From the NCBI RefSeq assembly GCF_019279795.1, contig NC_056739.1:17183292-17247291 (forward strand): 64,000 nucleotides of DNA, in the 5' to 3' direction. Both the position numbers and the translations under genes were made by a program. Every line of letters starts with the position of its first letter. The first letter of the stretch is position 1. Shown in pieces: positions 10,470 through 22,544 of the stretch. The notes under the pieces were generated by a model. The model searched no databases. It saw only the letters and a program-made list of their open reading frames with translations, and was not told the origin of the DNA. This DNA is from Protopterus annectens. Lineage: Eukaryota > Chordata > Ceratodontiformes > Protopteridae.

Positions 10470-12470
10470 TGGAATTGGAGGAACCAAGCAGTGAGGTTCA
10501 GAGAGGGAAGGAGCGATGAACTGACCCGACTGATGGATCAAAAGATCTGGAACTAGGTCCAGATGCCAAGGTCGCTCCAACAGAAAATGATGTAGAAAGG
10601 GGAACCAAACCTGTCGAGGCCAGTAAGGAGCAATGAGGATCAACGAGGCCTTCTGAGCGATAGCTTTCTGTATCACTTGAGAGATTAGTGGGAAGGAGGA
10701 AATGCATACAGAAGTCCCGGGCCAAACTTGGACTAGAGCGCCTCTGCTGGGCTGGCCTGGTAAAGGGAATAGGGTGAAATAATCTCTGCACTTGCTGTTT
10801 TGGGGAGTAGCAAAAGGTTGCAGCAAGGCTGACCCCACTTGAGAAAAATTTCTCTCACAACAGAGTCTTTCAGAGACCACTCGTGAGGCATGAGGATAGC
10901 TCTGCTCAACTTGTCCGCGATTTGATTGGACTTCCCGGGGATGTGCGTTGCTATCAGAAAACGCTGAGAAGAAATCGCCCATTGCCACAGTCTGAGTGCT
11001 TCTCGACACAGGGGGTAGGACCTGGTTCCGCCTTGTTTGTTGATATACCACACTAAGGACATATTGTCCGTCTGGATTGCTATCGTTCCCAAGGGAAGAG
11101 AGTCTTGAAGGGCTTGCAATGCTAAAAGCACTGCTCTCATCTCTAGAACATTTATGTGCAAGTGGCATTCATCTGGTTGCCAAGTGCCCTGGACAGTTCT
11201 GCCCTGATAATGCCCCCCCCCACCTGATCAGGGAGGCGTCCGTTGTCAAAGTAGCAACCGGAGGAGAAGGAACAAAGGGTCTTCCCAATAAGAGCTGAGG
11301 GGAAGGCATCCACCACAGAAGATGATTTCTGCATGTTTGCGTGACCATAATGGTGTGGGACATCGGAAGTTGCTGGTATGACCATTGCGTGAAGAGCATC
11401 CATTGAAGGATTCTCATGTGGAATCTGGCTAATGGAAGCAGAGGTATGGCAGCTGCCATAATCCCCAACACTTTCAGAACTAACCTGGCTTTGATTCTGT
11501 TGCTGCTGAAGAGGAGCGAGACCAGTTTGTGTATGTCTGCTATTCTCTGATGTGTTAGTCTCGCAGACATGTTGACTGTGTCTAGATTTGCGCCTATGAA
11601 GGTAATAGTACGACAAGGCGACAAAACAGACTTTTCGCAATTTATTGAAATGCCTAACTTTTGACAAATGCGAAAGGTGTAGTCCCTGGCCATTAGAAGA
11701 AGATGCTTGGTGGGAGCTGTGAGGAGCCAGTCGTCCAAATATGGAAACACCTGGAATCACTGACGTCTCAGGTGAGAAGCTACCACTGCCATGCATTTGG
11801 TAAACACCCGGGGGGCAGTGGTGAGACCAAAGGGCAGGGCCCTGAATTGAAAATGACTGGTTCCCAGCCTGAAGCGGAGGAATCTTCTGGAGCGTCTGTT
11901 CATTTTTATGTGATAGTACGCGTCCTGAAGATCTATAGAGCACATCCAGTTTTTCTTTCCCAATAGGGGGAGGATGGACTGCAGCGTGACCATCCGAAAT
12001 CTTGTTTTCTTGACTGATTTGTTCAAGATACTGAGATCCAAAATTGGTCTCCAGTCCCGTTTTCTTTGGAACTAAAAAGAACCTGGAGTAGATTCCGGAT
12101 CCTAGTTGGTCTGCTGGAACTGGTTGAATTGTTTTTTTACAAGCAGCTTTGAAATTTCCAAAGCTGCAAGATCCCTTTGAGCGGGTGGAACATCTGGAAG
12201 GGATTTTTTCGATTGGTTTGGGATGCGAACGAAGGGAATGGAATAGCCTTCGGAAATGATGGACTGTACCCACTTGTCTTGAGTCAGGGATAGCCAGGCT
12301 TCTGGGTACATTGACAATCTTCCCCCGACTGCCTCCGAAGGTGGACAGTCGGGCAACACCTCAGGGATGCTGAAAGGGCTTATCGGAAAAGGTTTCTCGA
12401 TTGCCCTGGTTCTGCGGGCCCCCTCTGCCTCTAGGGCGACGTCTACCATTATTGTTCCCTCCTCTGCCTC
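10470..12470 (-). pseudogene. DIRS pol: RT-RNase H-MT-like (element A), disrupted
   Basis: RT begins in the gag overlap and includes the CSIDLQDAYYHI segment near 11920 and PFGLTTAPRVFTKCMAVV near 11800. A stop just before FQVFPYLDDW interrupts it near 11755. The fingers/palm and thumb continue at 11750-11169. RNase H follows (NVLEMRAVLLALQALQD near 11110, TDNMSLVWYINKQGG near 11040), in another frame because the plus-strand C tract at 11213-11221 is 9 long where H and I have 7. The MT-like domain (IAPYWPRQVWFPFL near 10600-10640) is in yet another frame. YLDD is intact. Confidence 0.88.
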
Positions 12471-14608
12471 TGGAGGGGAACCGACTCTGTGCGTCAGGCA
12501 AATTCCCTTGAGATTGTTTGCGGAACCACATTTTTCCACTTTTCTGGCCTTTGGGGTAAGGTCTAGAAGGAGTAGAAAAAGGACTCCGACGGCAGATAGA
12601 GTTTTGCCATCCGTCTCGCACCTAGTCAAGGTTTCTTTCACTTGAGGACCAAAAAGAGATGATCCATCGAACGGGGAGTTAGTGAAAGACGTTTTAAAGG
12701 GGTCCGCAAAATTGCATAGTCGCATCCAGGCATGCCGGCGTAAGGCAACACCTGTCCCTGCGGCCCTACTCGCTCCATCAGCCGCATATGAAAGGAGGCG
12801 CATGGAGGAGTTAGCTATCGAATTAAGGGTAGTCAGCTGGGTGTTCATTTTGTCCTGAAAATCTGCAGCTGTAGTATCCTTCAACATCTCACTCGCTTCC
12901 TTGATCAAGTCTCTCTGGAGACGGGTGAAATGGCATAGGTAGTTCAGCGAACGCATTGCAAAGGTCGCTGACGAGAACATCCGCTTCCCATACCTGTCCA
13001 TAGACCTAGATTCTTTGTTAGGGGGATGAACAGGCACTGAAGGATCAGCTAGTCCCTTCTTGGTGGCAGCAGCTACCACCATAGCATCCACAGAAACACC
13101 TTTTGTGAGAAATTGTTTGTCAGTTGGTGCTGTTATAAATTTGGAAGGTCTCCTGGGGGTAGGGTCCACTGAATCAGGAGCCGTCCAGGCCTTCTTTGCC
13201 ACCACCTGCATGAGGGGATCAAGGGGGGGGACACCCAGGAGGTGGAAGGGCGAGAGCCAAACGCCTCAAGATACACAGATTCATCCTCCGAAGGGTTAAG
13301 GGCTGGCCAATTTCCCCTCTGTTTCAGGATCTCTAGAATGTCTGCGAAAGAGACATCTTCAGACGGGGAACGTGGGGAACCCTCGGAATCCTCTAAATCT
13401 GTGTCAGAGGTGACAGACTCAGGTGAGTCTATGTGCTTCCTCTTACACTTTCTCTTCCTAGGGGGCTCCCCTGCCAATTCAGGGGAGGCCTCGAAGAGGA
13501 TGAGATTCCCACAGGGGATTCTTGAGGAGCTGGCTCTCTGCGGTCTGGGATGAGGGAGTGAGTCGACATAACCAAAGGCACCGAAGAGGGAGGGGCGGAC
13601 GGAGCTGACTGTGGAGTCGAACAAGGTTCCAACACACTCCGCATGACCTCGAACGCACCCCTGTCCGGCAGAGCCAGAGGTCCCCGCCCGAAGCTGAAAA
13701 CCTCCCTCGGCACCGACAGAGATGGCTCGAGGCCGATGTCGGAGCCGAACTCACCAGCCGGCACCGAGAGGGAGAGGGTCGGACAAGGGTCCGATGCCAC
13801 TCACCCCTCGAGCCGACGAGGGAAGCCCGGCGCCGAGATTCTTCAAAAGAAGAAATCGAGCACGACGGAGCCGAAGACAATTGTATCGGCTCCGACGCTA
13901 CCACAGTCTCGGTCCCGAGCGCCCGCCCGAGCTCAAAGGAGTCGGAGGAGGAATATTTATAGGAATAAGTTGAGGCATCGACTGATGAGTCGGACTATGG
14001 AGCATTTGGGCCAGTGCCTCGGACTTTAAAAGTCGACTCACTACCCTCTGGAGGTCGTGATCTGAGAGCCTCGATGACCTGGAGGAGTGAGATCTGTGGC
14101 TCCGTTCAGACAGCAAGGGAGACGCTGGAGCCGAATGAACGGAGCCAAGGGACGGTGACCTCGATCTCTTTCTAGATGTCGGCTCCGATGGTCTGATCGG
14201 AGCCGACCCAGGAATCTCTAATGCCTCGGCTCCGGCCGGAGCCGAGGGAACCACAGATACTGCAGTCAAAGACTCATCGGCTCCAGCCGGAGCCGATGAA
14301 GCAGTAGGCTTCAAAGCCTTAGGCCTCGACTCTGAAGCTGGAGCCGAGGTCTTGGAAGCCTTAGAAGGTTTCCCCGATGTCACAGAAAGGGAACTTTCAG
14401 GCTTAAGCAAACCCCTTAATATGAGTTTGTTTTTTCTTTCCTGCAGGACTCTAGGGCTGAAGCCATGGCATACAGCACAAGAGTCCTGCAGGTGTAAAGG
14501 TCCCAGGCAATACACACAAGAAGTGTGACCGTCTGTCAGAGACATTTTCTGACAGCACGAGTCACACTTCTTGAAGCCTGAGACCTTTGAATCCTTGGAC
14601 ATACTCAA
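12361..14608 (-). pseudogene. DIRS gag (element A), several frameshifts
   Basis: Start at 14608 (or Met at 14602). Residues C15, C18, H28, C31, C34, H39, C44, C47 and H48 form an N-terminal metal-binding-like module. It is followed by KNKLILRGLLKP, Ser/Ala/Pro repeats of SAPAGA type encoded by GGCTCC..GGAGCC palindromes, an SR-like patch (RKRSRSPS, SERSHRSHSSRSSR), basic KRKCKRKH and acidic SDTDLEDSEGS patches. Next come a capsid-like helical region (about 12650-13210) and an RGRGG-rich tail (about 12400-12480), which suggests nucleic-acid binding. The frame changes near 13900, 13620, 13210 and 12600. Confidence 0.85.
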
Positions 14609-14954
14609 GGAACCGAAGTGTAATCACACACAGAAACACACACACACAGATTACACTGATAGAAGTCTAAAAGGAATTATTTAAACTAAACTTCTGAAAG
14701 GTAAGTTAAGTTAAAACTTCCTAACCAAACACATACACACCCTAAGGAAGGGAAGGAAGGGCCCGAAGGCCTAGGGAAAGAACTTAAAAGTTCTTTAGAA
14801 AAAAGGGGCTGGATAAAAAGTAGAAGGGATAATATCCACTACACTAAGGGTAAAGAGAAATACACTAAGCTAGCTTAAGTTTAAAGTATTTAAACTAATC
14901 TAACTTTCACTAACCTGGAGCCGGTAGAAAAACACCTCGATCGCTGTAGCGGCA
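14609..14954 (-). other. Leader of A between gag and 5' ITR
   Basis: This A-rich noncoding stretch contains an ACACAC run near 14635-14652. It has no TACCA..TGGTA dyads, unlike family 2. I see no gene in it. Confidence 0.6.
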
Positions 14955-15112
14955 AACGAGATCTGAGGTAATTCACGCCTAGCATTGTGGGATATAGGGG
15001 CAGCCTCGAGCCGGTGGAACCAACTCTCGAGCTTTTAGAGTGGCCGAGTCGGAGCCGAGGTCGGCTCCGAACCCATCCAGCAAGAATGAAGGCGAGATAG
15101 ACAACTTAACAT
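14955..15112 (-). repeat. 5' inverted terminal repeat of A
   Basis: Inverted copy of 8938-9092 with the same GGAGCC/GGCTCC hairpin (15050-15073) and CTCGAG boxes. It ends GACAACTTAACAT at 15112, which is the element's 5' terminus. Confidence 0.9.
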
Positions 15113-16560
15113 GGATACATTTGCTAAGTTTGTGCACAATCATGTTGGAGTTCCAGGGATATGCACTGCTATCAAAGTGGTTGGAGGCAATTGCCCATTG
15201 CAAAACTCTTAGGACTTTCTGACATAGGGGGTAGGATCTGGTTCCTCCCCCGTTTGTTGATATACCAGACTATGGACATATTGTCTGACTGGATACCAAT
15301 TATCCCTGAAGGAAGGGCAGACTAAAATGCTTGCAACTCTAACAGCACTGCCCTCAGTTCTAGGACATTGATGTGCAAATTAGTCTTTTATGGGGACCAT
15401 GTGCCTTGGACTACCTTTCCCAGAAAATGCCCCCACACCCTATCTGGGAAGCATCCATGGTCACTACGGTCTTGGGCTGAGAGAGGGAAAAAAGGACTCC
15501 ATAAATTTTCTTTTGGCTTCATCCACCAAGATGCATTGTTTTTGCAGCCGTTTATTATCAAAACTGGATGGGATATGGGGTGTGTCAGAAGTGATCACAG
15601 TGATGTCAAGAGCCATTGAAGCAGCCTTGTGTGATATCTCACTAGGGGAACTAGTGTTACAGTTGCTGCCATGGATCCGAGAAGTTGTAGTACCAAATGA
15701 GCAGGAACTTTGCCTTGGGAGAGGATAATCTGTAGTTGTGGTCTTAGCTTCAACTACCTGTGTTGGGGAAGGGAGGTCACACAGGATATTGTATTTAGTT
15801 TTGCTCAGATAAATTCCAGATCCTGTGTGGGAGACAGCTGTGATTTTTCTCTATTGACTGAAATGCATAAAGTTTCGGCAATATGTAGAACAAAGTCTAT
15901 GATCCAAAGTAATAGACGTCTGAAGGGGGCGGGGAGAAGCCAGTCGTCTAGCTATGGAAACACATAGAATCCCTATAGTCTCAAGTGAGCTGCTATGACT
16001 GCCATGCATTTGGTGAATACTCTAGGGGCTGTGGTGAGGCCAAAGGGCAGTGCTCGAAACTGGTAATGACCGGCTCCCAGCTGGAAGCGGAGATATCTTC
16101 TGGATTGCTTGTCCATCTTTGTGTGGTAATACGCATCCTGAAGATCTATAGAGCATATCAAATCATCCTTCTCTAGAAAGGGAAGGATAGACTGAACCGT
16201 GACCATCCAGAATTTTGTCTGTTACACAAATTTGTTTAATAGGCTGAGATCCAAGCTTGGCCTCCAGTCCCCTGTCTTTTTTGGCGCTAAAAAGAATCTT
16301 AAGTAGAATCTGGATCCCATCTGGTCTGGTGGGACTGGTTGGATGACTTTTTTTGAAGCAGCTTTTGAACATCTAGTGCTGCTAGATCCCTCTGACTGGG
16401 TGGAACATTGGAGATTTGCCTTTGAGTTTTGGGGAAGAGATCAAAGGGAATGTGGTAACCCCTAGTGATTATTGTCTGTACCCAGGAATCTGATATTTTG
16501 AGCCAAGCTGATTGGTGCAGAGAAAGTCTTCCCCGACTGCTTCCAGAGGTAAGCAACTGG
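15113..16560 (-). pseudogene. DIRS pol 5' portion: RT and RNase H (element B)
   Basis: RT is recognised from CSIDLQDAYYHTKMDK near 16120-16160, PFGLTTAPRVFTKCMAVI near 16010-16060 and a primer-grip-like region after it. The equivalent of VLEMRAVLLALQA is near 15330-15370 and the VVWYINK-like segment near 15250-15280. The open pieces (16556-16299, 16372-16163, 16206-15973) are in different frames, and several stops follow. It joins the MT-like part at 8440-8905 across element A. Confidence 0.8.
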
Positions 16561-16568
16561 GTTTCCGT

Positions 16569-17005
16569 TCAGGAACCCTGGTAGGATTGTCTGGAAAAAG
16601 AATCTCTGGAACCCTGGTTATGCAAACATCCTCTGCCATGGGAGGGGGGTCTTCCAGAGAGTTCCCCCCTCTGCCCCAGGGGGAATACTTGCCACTTTTG
16701 TCCCATAAAGGCCCTTGGGTTTTCTTGAATCACATTTTTCCACTCCTCTGATTCCTGGAGTAAGGTCATTGTGGACTGGAAAAATGAATGCCAACAGCAG
16801 AAAGGGTCTTCCCATCCTTTTCACATCTGGCTAACATGTCTCTAACTTTTGGGCCAAACAAAGACATAGCATCAACAGGAGCACTGACAAAAAAAGACTT
16901 TAAGGGGTCTGCAAAATCACACAAGCGCATCCAGGCATGGCGCCTAATGGCGACGACTGTACCCAGTGCTCTAGACATCTCTTTGGCTGTAAGTGCAATA
17001 AGCTG
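16569..17005 (-). pseudogene. DIRS gag C-terminal piece (element B)
   Basis: Gag end with the KTLSAVGIHFSSPQ-type segment near 16770-16830, the HAWMRLCDFADPLKSFF segment near 16890-16945, and a Gly/Arg-rich tail near 16620-16690. The ERV interrupts gag within the capsid-like region. The rest lies at 26136-27118 and 28505-29528. Confidence 0.8.
17001..17005. repeat. ERV target duplication, left copy
   Basis: AGCTG directly precedes the TGTC start of the left LTR and is repeated at 26131-26135. Both lie in the gag sequence of B. Confidence 0.85.
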
Positions 17006-17703
17006 TGTCAAAGGAAAAAACTTAAAAAGACCAATTCACGTAAGGTTCAAGCAAGGCACCCTTTATTAACTTGCAGCAAGGAGACAAAGCATGCAGGCAG
17101 AATGATTTGTCTGAACATTAATGATTAGTATGGTACTTTTATACAGTTCTTTCCATATCACACAGAAAATGTTACTATTCTATTGACGTAGTTAGACACA
17201 GCTTTCTGTATTGTTCTACAGAAAATGTTACTGGACTAATTGCTGATTAGTTGAGAATAACTGCTGATTTGCAAAATATTTTAGAAAAACAACCTGTCCT
17301 TGGGGCTTATTTTAGCCCACCACAAACTTTCTATTCTTCAATTGTGCAGTTCTAATATATGTGTTACATTTTGACTAGATTCAAGGTACATTTCTAGCTT
17401 AGGTACAAGTAATGCTGACTACGGTTTATACTTTCAAGCATCCTTTGTTTTCATTATCAATAGCTTCTAGCAGCTGTGTACTTTCTCATGGCATAAGCAG
17501 AAAATCAATAACTCTTTAAGTCTCATGACACTAGTAGAAATGAAACACTTATTATTTTCATGACATTAGCAGAAATCAAATGCTCCCTGTTATGTTTCTA
17601 ATAGCTGTGCAGATTCATGCAGTGTGAACAGAATAAATGTATTAACCCTTTTAAACCTCGAATGCACTAAGCATGCGTATTACTAATACGTATTTTTCTA
17701 ACA
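17006..17703 (-). repeat. 3' LTR of the ERV
   Basis: 698 bp, beginning TGT and ending ACA on the plus strand. By eye it differs from the 5' LTR at about 19 positions plus three small indels. A TATAAAAG box (minus sense) lies at 17136-17143 and an AATAAA signal at 17062-17067. Confidence 0.93.
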
Positions 17704-17715
17704 TTTCCCCCTTTT
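17704..17715 (-). promoter_or_regulatory. Polypurine tract
   Basis: In minus sense the tract AAAAGGGGGAAA directly precedes the TGTTAG start of the 3' LTR, the usual plus-strand primer position in retroviruses. Confidence 0.85.
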
Positions 17716-17829
17716 AATACTTTATTCTACTTTCAAAATAAGCATAAACAGTTTTTTCTTCCCCTAACCTCTTTCCACTCAGGATTTGCAGTTAAGAGAG
17801 TCATTCAGTTTAAACTTATGAAAGCATTT

Positions 17830-19313
17830 TCAATTTTTCAACAATTCTTCAAGTTCAGCACCTTGGTATAAGGTTTCTGAAACTGACATGTCTATAAAGT
17901 CTTTAATCAGTCTTTTCATGCAGGGGATGCAGCAGCATACACATACCACCAGTAGGATCATTCCTACACAGATGGCAATCAGGATGCTCATCAGGATACT
18001 GCCCCACCCCCCAAACAATCTCTGGAAAACGTCTGCCAATGGATTTGGTCTTGGCTTGGTCATAGCCGACACTTGCTGAATTACCTCAAGGTGATTGTCT
18101 ATCTCGTGTTTGTGGTCAGGAACATATGAACAGCACTCCTCCTGGATTAAAGCGCAAGTACCTCCTCTCACCGCTAGGGAGAAGTCAAGAGCCATGCGGT
18201 TTTGAAGCACTAAGGTTCTCATGGCAGTTAGTTCATCCGTCACAAATTCTAGAGCGGAAAAGGTTGCATTGCTCATTATTTCAAGAAGTTTAGACAGTTT
18301 TCTCAGTTCCCAGATTGATTTTGTTGCTCCATATGCTGGCAGTACACCTGCCCATGAGATGATGGTATCACCCAAGTCCATATGCGACAGTCCATTTTTC
18401 CCTAAGTCCACAGCATGATGGTTTTTCCAGCCCGCATTGATCTGCCCCACTGGATTGACAGACTTCTTGATTTCTCGTCAAACATTCCAAATTTTCCCCT
18501 GAGGCAAAACTGCTGTGTGCCGTATGGCCGGAACCAGGTACCCCAAATAACAACTGCTGGACCAATTCTCAGGTAACCACTTGTATGCTTTCCTACCACA
18601 TATAAAATAACAGTCTTCTACTTTGGTAGTAACTTTACTATGTCCTGGATCTGGATGAAACATTTTTTTGTCAACTATAATCAGTTGTTTATAAATGTCA
18701 GCATTATGTTTTACTTCATCAGTTGTCCTATGCATCAGTTCAAAAAATGAATCATAGCTTGTGTTGCAATAGGAACCTGTGTTATCAGTTTTATTGTAGC
18801 ATCTATAGGGAACAGTCACATTGCAATTGCTCCAACCACCTGAACTGTATCATTTTTGTAAAAACACACAGTCCCCTTCTGTCGAACAGACAAGTGCAAT
18901 GCTACTTTATCTTGTGATGTGACATCTGATGTATCATAGACTAAGTTTTCCCAGGTCTTGTTGGCTCCAAGAAGGACTGAAGTTAACAATAACCCCCCGT
19001 ATGCTGTTGGCAAAGCTGTGCAAATCCAGCAATTCGAAACATTGAAGGTCTCAGCATACACATATTTGATTGCCTGGTAAGCGTTGAAGTTTGGGTGCCA
19101 CTCTACGTGCAACTCTCCACGCTTATTCAGTTCAGTTTGTGTGGATGGGAAAAGGAATGACCACAACAAAAAGATTATTGTCACTAGTACAGTCAAGAGG
19201 ATGATTATGCAACACTTCTGAGGAAACGGTTGTTCTGCATTCCTGTTTTCTCCGACTCTTCCGAGTAGTTTTATTTGGATTTTTCTGGATTCCATAATTT
19301 TTGCTTTTGACAT
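17830..19313 (-). pseudogene. env: ERV env (gamma-type SU and TM), disrupted
   Basis: Envelope glycoprotein remnant. From 19313: a long cytoplasmic-type leader and a hydrophobic segment (IIILLTVLVTIIFLLW), then a short SU with CWIC near 19010-19020. The frame changes near 18819, and a TGA interrupts near 18478. The TM part (18450-17830) has the LQNRMALDF segment, CX6CC (CALIQEECC), a membrane span near 17940-18000 with a cysteine cluster, and a tail ending at 17830. CWIC with CX6CC is typical of covalently linked gamma-type Env. At about 290 residues SU would be short. Confidence 0.88.
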
Positions 19314-19386
19314 GTGATCTTACTCTCTGGCCTAATAGGACCTTTAGCACTGATGGTTTCTTCACTGGGGTTGAGACGGATCAGTC

Positions 19387-20802
19387 CTATTGATCTGACC
19401 CCCCCTTTGTAGCCAGACTTTGTGCTGAGGGCCCCGATGGAGAGGTAAGATTTTTGTCCAGTTCAAAGTTCTTAACTAGTTTGCAGTGAGTCAGGTGGAT
19501 CCACGAGGCTCGCTTGGCTATTTTGACTGCAGTGGGTGTCGAAAGAAGCACCTGGTATGGACTTTCCCACCTTGGTGACGACCAATTCTTCTTCTTTATG
19601 ACTTTTATCCACACCCAGTCTCCGGGTGTCACTGCCACTTCTGATGTCTCGGTTTGTTTTCTATCTGAAACAGAATTTGACTGCAACAGATGTTTAGAAT
19701 TCATTAACTTCTTCATATATTCAGCTAGTTTAAAATCAGCTTCCTGGTCTGAGGACATGAGAAGTTTCCACTGGGGTGTATAATAAGCCCTTCCAAATAG
19801 TTTTTCAAAAGGAGTCAATCCTTTTGCAGTCAGAACAGTTCTCATGCTCAACAGTGCCAGGGGCAAACAATACAGCCAATTCTTTCCTGTCTCAGCTATT
19901 AACTTTCTCAGTTTGTTTTTTAGTATACCATTATGCCTTTCAACTAGCCCTGCAGATTGCGGATGGTATGCACAATGATTTTTTAAAGAAATACCAAAAT
20001 GCTTACTTAACTGCTGTATGGTTTGGTTTACAAAGTGTGTACCGTTGCCACTGTAGATTCTTTCCGGAATTCCAAATCTAGGAATGATTTCTTTGACAAG
20101 TATTTTTGCCACCGTAGCTGCATCTGAATTTTTGGTTGGAAAAGCTTCCACCCATCTGGAAAACACATCTACAATGACAAGACAATACTTTTTATTTTCA
20201 CATTTGTTCAATTCTATGAAATCCATACATATAGTGTGAAACGGGTATGGTGGTGTAGGGAAACTCCCTTGCTTGGGCTTTATCGCCCCCTGTGCATGAT
20301 GTTTGTTACAAATTTGGCACATCAAACAGAATTTTTTAGAGTAGTTTGTAAATCCGTACATTGTGAACACTTGGTTCACCAGCTGTACCATCCCCCCTGT
20401 TGAGACATGGCACTGCCCATGGCTCAACAAAGCTGCATATCTAAACAAATTAGATGGTAGTATCAGTTTCCCTTCTTTAGAGATGTACAGCCTCTTTTCG
20501 AGAATTGCTCCTTGTTTTACCCATCTTTGTTTTTCAGCTTGTGCAGTAAGAGTCTGCATTGTTTTTAACATGTCTAAATCTAAAGTCTCAGAGGGTTGTA
20601 ATTCCTCATCTAAAAGAAATACTTCAGAAGCTGCTTGTTTTGCAGCTGTATCAGCCCTTGCATTACCTTTTGAAATTCTATCTTGTTGCTCGGTGTGAGC
20701 TGTGCATTTACAAATGGCTATTTTCTGAGGTAACTGAATAGATTCTAAAAGATCTAAAATAAACTGTGCATGATTTATAGGTTTGCCAGTAGATGTTATC
20801 AT
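19387..20802 (-). pseudogene. pol: ERV integrase region of pol, catalytic Asp replaced
   Basis: An open stretch of 471 codons holds the end of RNase H and the integrase. The zinc-binding HHCC domain is visible (HGQCHVS near 20400, CLMCQIC near 20310). Of the core triad, the first Asp is in CMDFIEL (near 20225) and the Glu in GLVERHNG (near 19945). The second Asp, expected in an SDNG-type motif, reads SGNGTHF (near 20040), so the active site is broken. The C-terminal part includes PGDWVWIK and [12 protein letters not shown] at 20818 separates it from upstream RNase H. Confidence 0.9.
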
Positions 20803-20817
20803 TCCTCGGTTATTCCA

Positions 20818-21204
20818 CTATTGCGCAAAAACATGTACAGTAGAAAAAGCGTACTGGCTGTCAGTAAAAATGTTTACACATTTACCCTTTGCTAAGGTAC
20901 ATGCCCATGTCAGGGCTATCAATTCTGCTGCTTGTGCAGATAAGTTGTGTGGTAAAGATTTTGCTTCTACAATTTCAGTATCAGAGACTACTGCATATCC
21001 TACTAGGTTCTGTCCTGCAGGACCCCTTTTGCACGAGCCATCCATGTAGTATGTCACCTCGGCATCATCCAAGGGGACATCCGTGAGATCTTTTCTAGGT
21101 AGTGTCTTTTGCGCAATTACCTGCAGGCAGCGGTGTGGTGTGCCGACTGCAGGGGTTGGGAGCAAGGTAGAAGGGTTCAAAGTCGTGCATCGTTCAATTG
21201 TCAT
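20818..21204 (-). pseudogene. pol: ERV RNase H segment of pol
   Basis: RNase H remnant with YYMDGSC (first Asp), AELIAL (Glu) and FTDSQYAF (Asp). It is shifted in frame relative to the RT upstream near 21204 and ends at a TAG at 20818, after which integrase coding continues in the same frame. Confidence 0.85.
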
Positions 21205-22500
21205 ATCGTACAGGAAAGATGCCTAGCAGGGGAAAGATATGCTACCTTCTCTTGCAGTAAAATAATCGCGACTGCATGAGGCACTCTCAAAGTGAGAGGG
21301 TGGAATAAAACTACTGAGGCTGAAGCCTGCACTGCCATTGCAGCTGCAACTACTGCTTGTACACAGTGGGGTAAGGACCGTGCCACTGGGACTGGTTGTG
21401 ATGAATAGTAAGCAATGGGGCGTTGCTTATCCCCATGCTGTTGTGTTAACACTGATGTCATATAACCTTGCTTACAATCTACAGTTTGGAAAAAACGTTT
21501 ATGGTAGTTTGGTAATCCCAAGACTAATGAGGACGCTATTAACTGTTTCAGTTTGCAGAAAGCAGATTCTGCCTCTGGTGTCCATTGTAACAAATCCTGT
21601 GCTGCCATAGGCGTCTTATATATAAGGTCAGTTAGCGGTGCAGATTCCAAGGCATAGTTTGGAATCCAGCTCCGGCAAAAATTAGTTGTACCCAGGAAGG
21701 ACATCATTTCCTTCTTGGTAGTGGGTTTTGGTGCTTGCAAAATTGCTATTTTTCTGTCCTCATCTAATGTTCTACCTTCCTTGGATATTACATATCCCAG
21801 GTATTTGACTTGTTTTTTCCAAAGCTGCAGTTTATTTTTATTTACCTTATGTCCTTCAGCGGCTAAAAATCGTAATAGCGCTATGGTATCTTCTCTACAA
21901 TCTTGCTGGGTGGGGGCTGCCAGCAAGATGTCATCAACATAAAGTAAAATCTGACTGCCTCTTGGTGGGGTAAATCCCGCCAAGTTGCTTGCCATTTCTT
22001 GTGAGAATTTTGTTGGACTTTCACAATATCCCTGTGGTAGTCGCATATATGTATACCTTTTCCCCTGAAATGTGAATGCAAACCAATACTGGCTATCAGG
22101 GTGTATCGGTATCGAAAAGAACGCATTGCTGATGTCTACTACAGAAAAATACTTCTGTTGAGGTTTTAAATCATTCAACAGGGTGTGTGGGTCTGGTACC
22201 GTAGGTACCCTTGGTATTACTGCATCATTTACAGCTTGTAAATCTTGGACCATACGCCATTCTCCATTTGCTTTTTTAGCAGGAAATAAGGGTGTGTTAC
22301 ATTGTGAATTGGGAGATTCTACTAGTATCCCTCCTTTAAGTAAGGCTGCTATAATAGGTTTTATCCCTGCCTCTGCATCTTTTCTTAAGGGATACTGTCT
22401 TTTCTGTGGTCTAAATGCTGACTTTGGCGTGATGGTAACTGGTCCCGCTGTACGAATAAGTCCGACATCTGATTTTCCTGTTGACCAGAGAGTCTCTGGT
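21201..22500 (-). pseudogene. pol: ERV reverse transcriptase segment of pol
   Basis: RT is recognisable from about 22500 in the frame of the protease. It shows ANGEWRMVQDLQAVN, VVDISNAFFSIP, YTYMRLPQGYCESPTKFSQ and the active site LLYVDDILLA near 21920. The connection domain continues to 21201. The only break between protease and RT seen in this frame is a TGA at 22545-22547. YVDD is intact. Confidence 0.9.
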
Positions 22501-22544
22501 ATATTTTGTAACGCATTCTCTTCCTCCTTTAATAGGAGTGCTAA

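Larger units (their letters stand above)
8906..15112 (-). mobile_element. DIRS element A (family 1), full length, inserted in pol of B
   Basis: Complete 6.2-kb element. On the plus strand it runs from the dinucleotide AT (8906-8907) and AGAAGTTATG at 8908 to AACTTAACAT ending at 15112. It holds 3' ITR, ICR, YR, pol, gag, leader and 5' ITR. Joining 8905 to 15113 restores the pol sequence of B (gagacagaa + ggatacat) in register with the same place in C and D, with no base gained or lost. About 130 bp of the two ITRs look identical, which suggests a fairly recent insertion even though the genes are broken. Confidence 0.93.
15113..17005 (-). mobile_element. DIRS element B, segment 2: pol and start of gag
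   Basis: Continuation of B between A and the ERV. The left edge matches the pol sequence interrupted at 8905. The right edge ends in AGCTG (17001-17005), which is repeated after the ERV. Confidence 0.9.
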
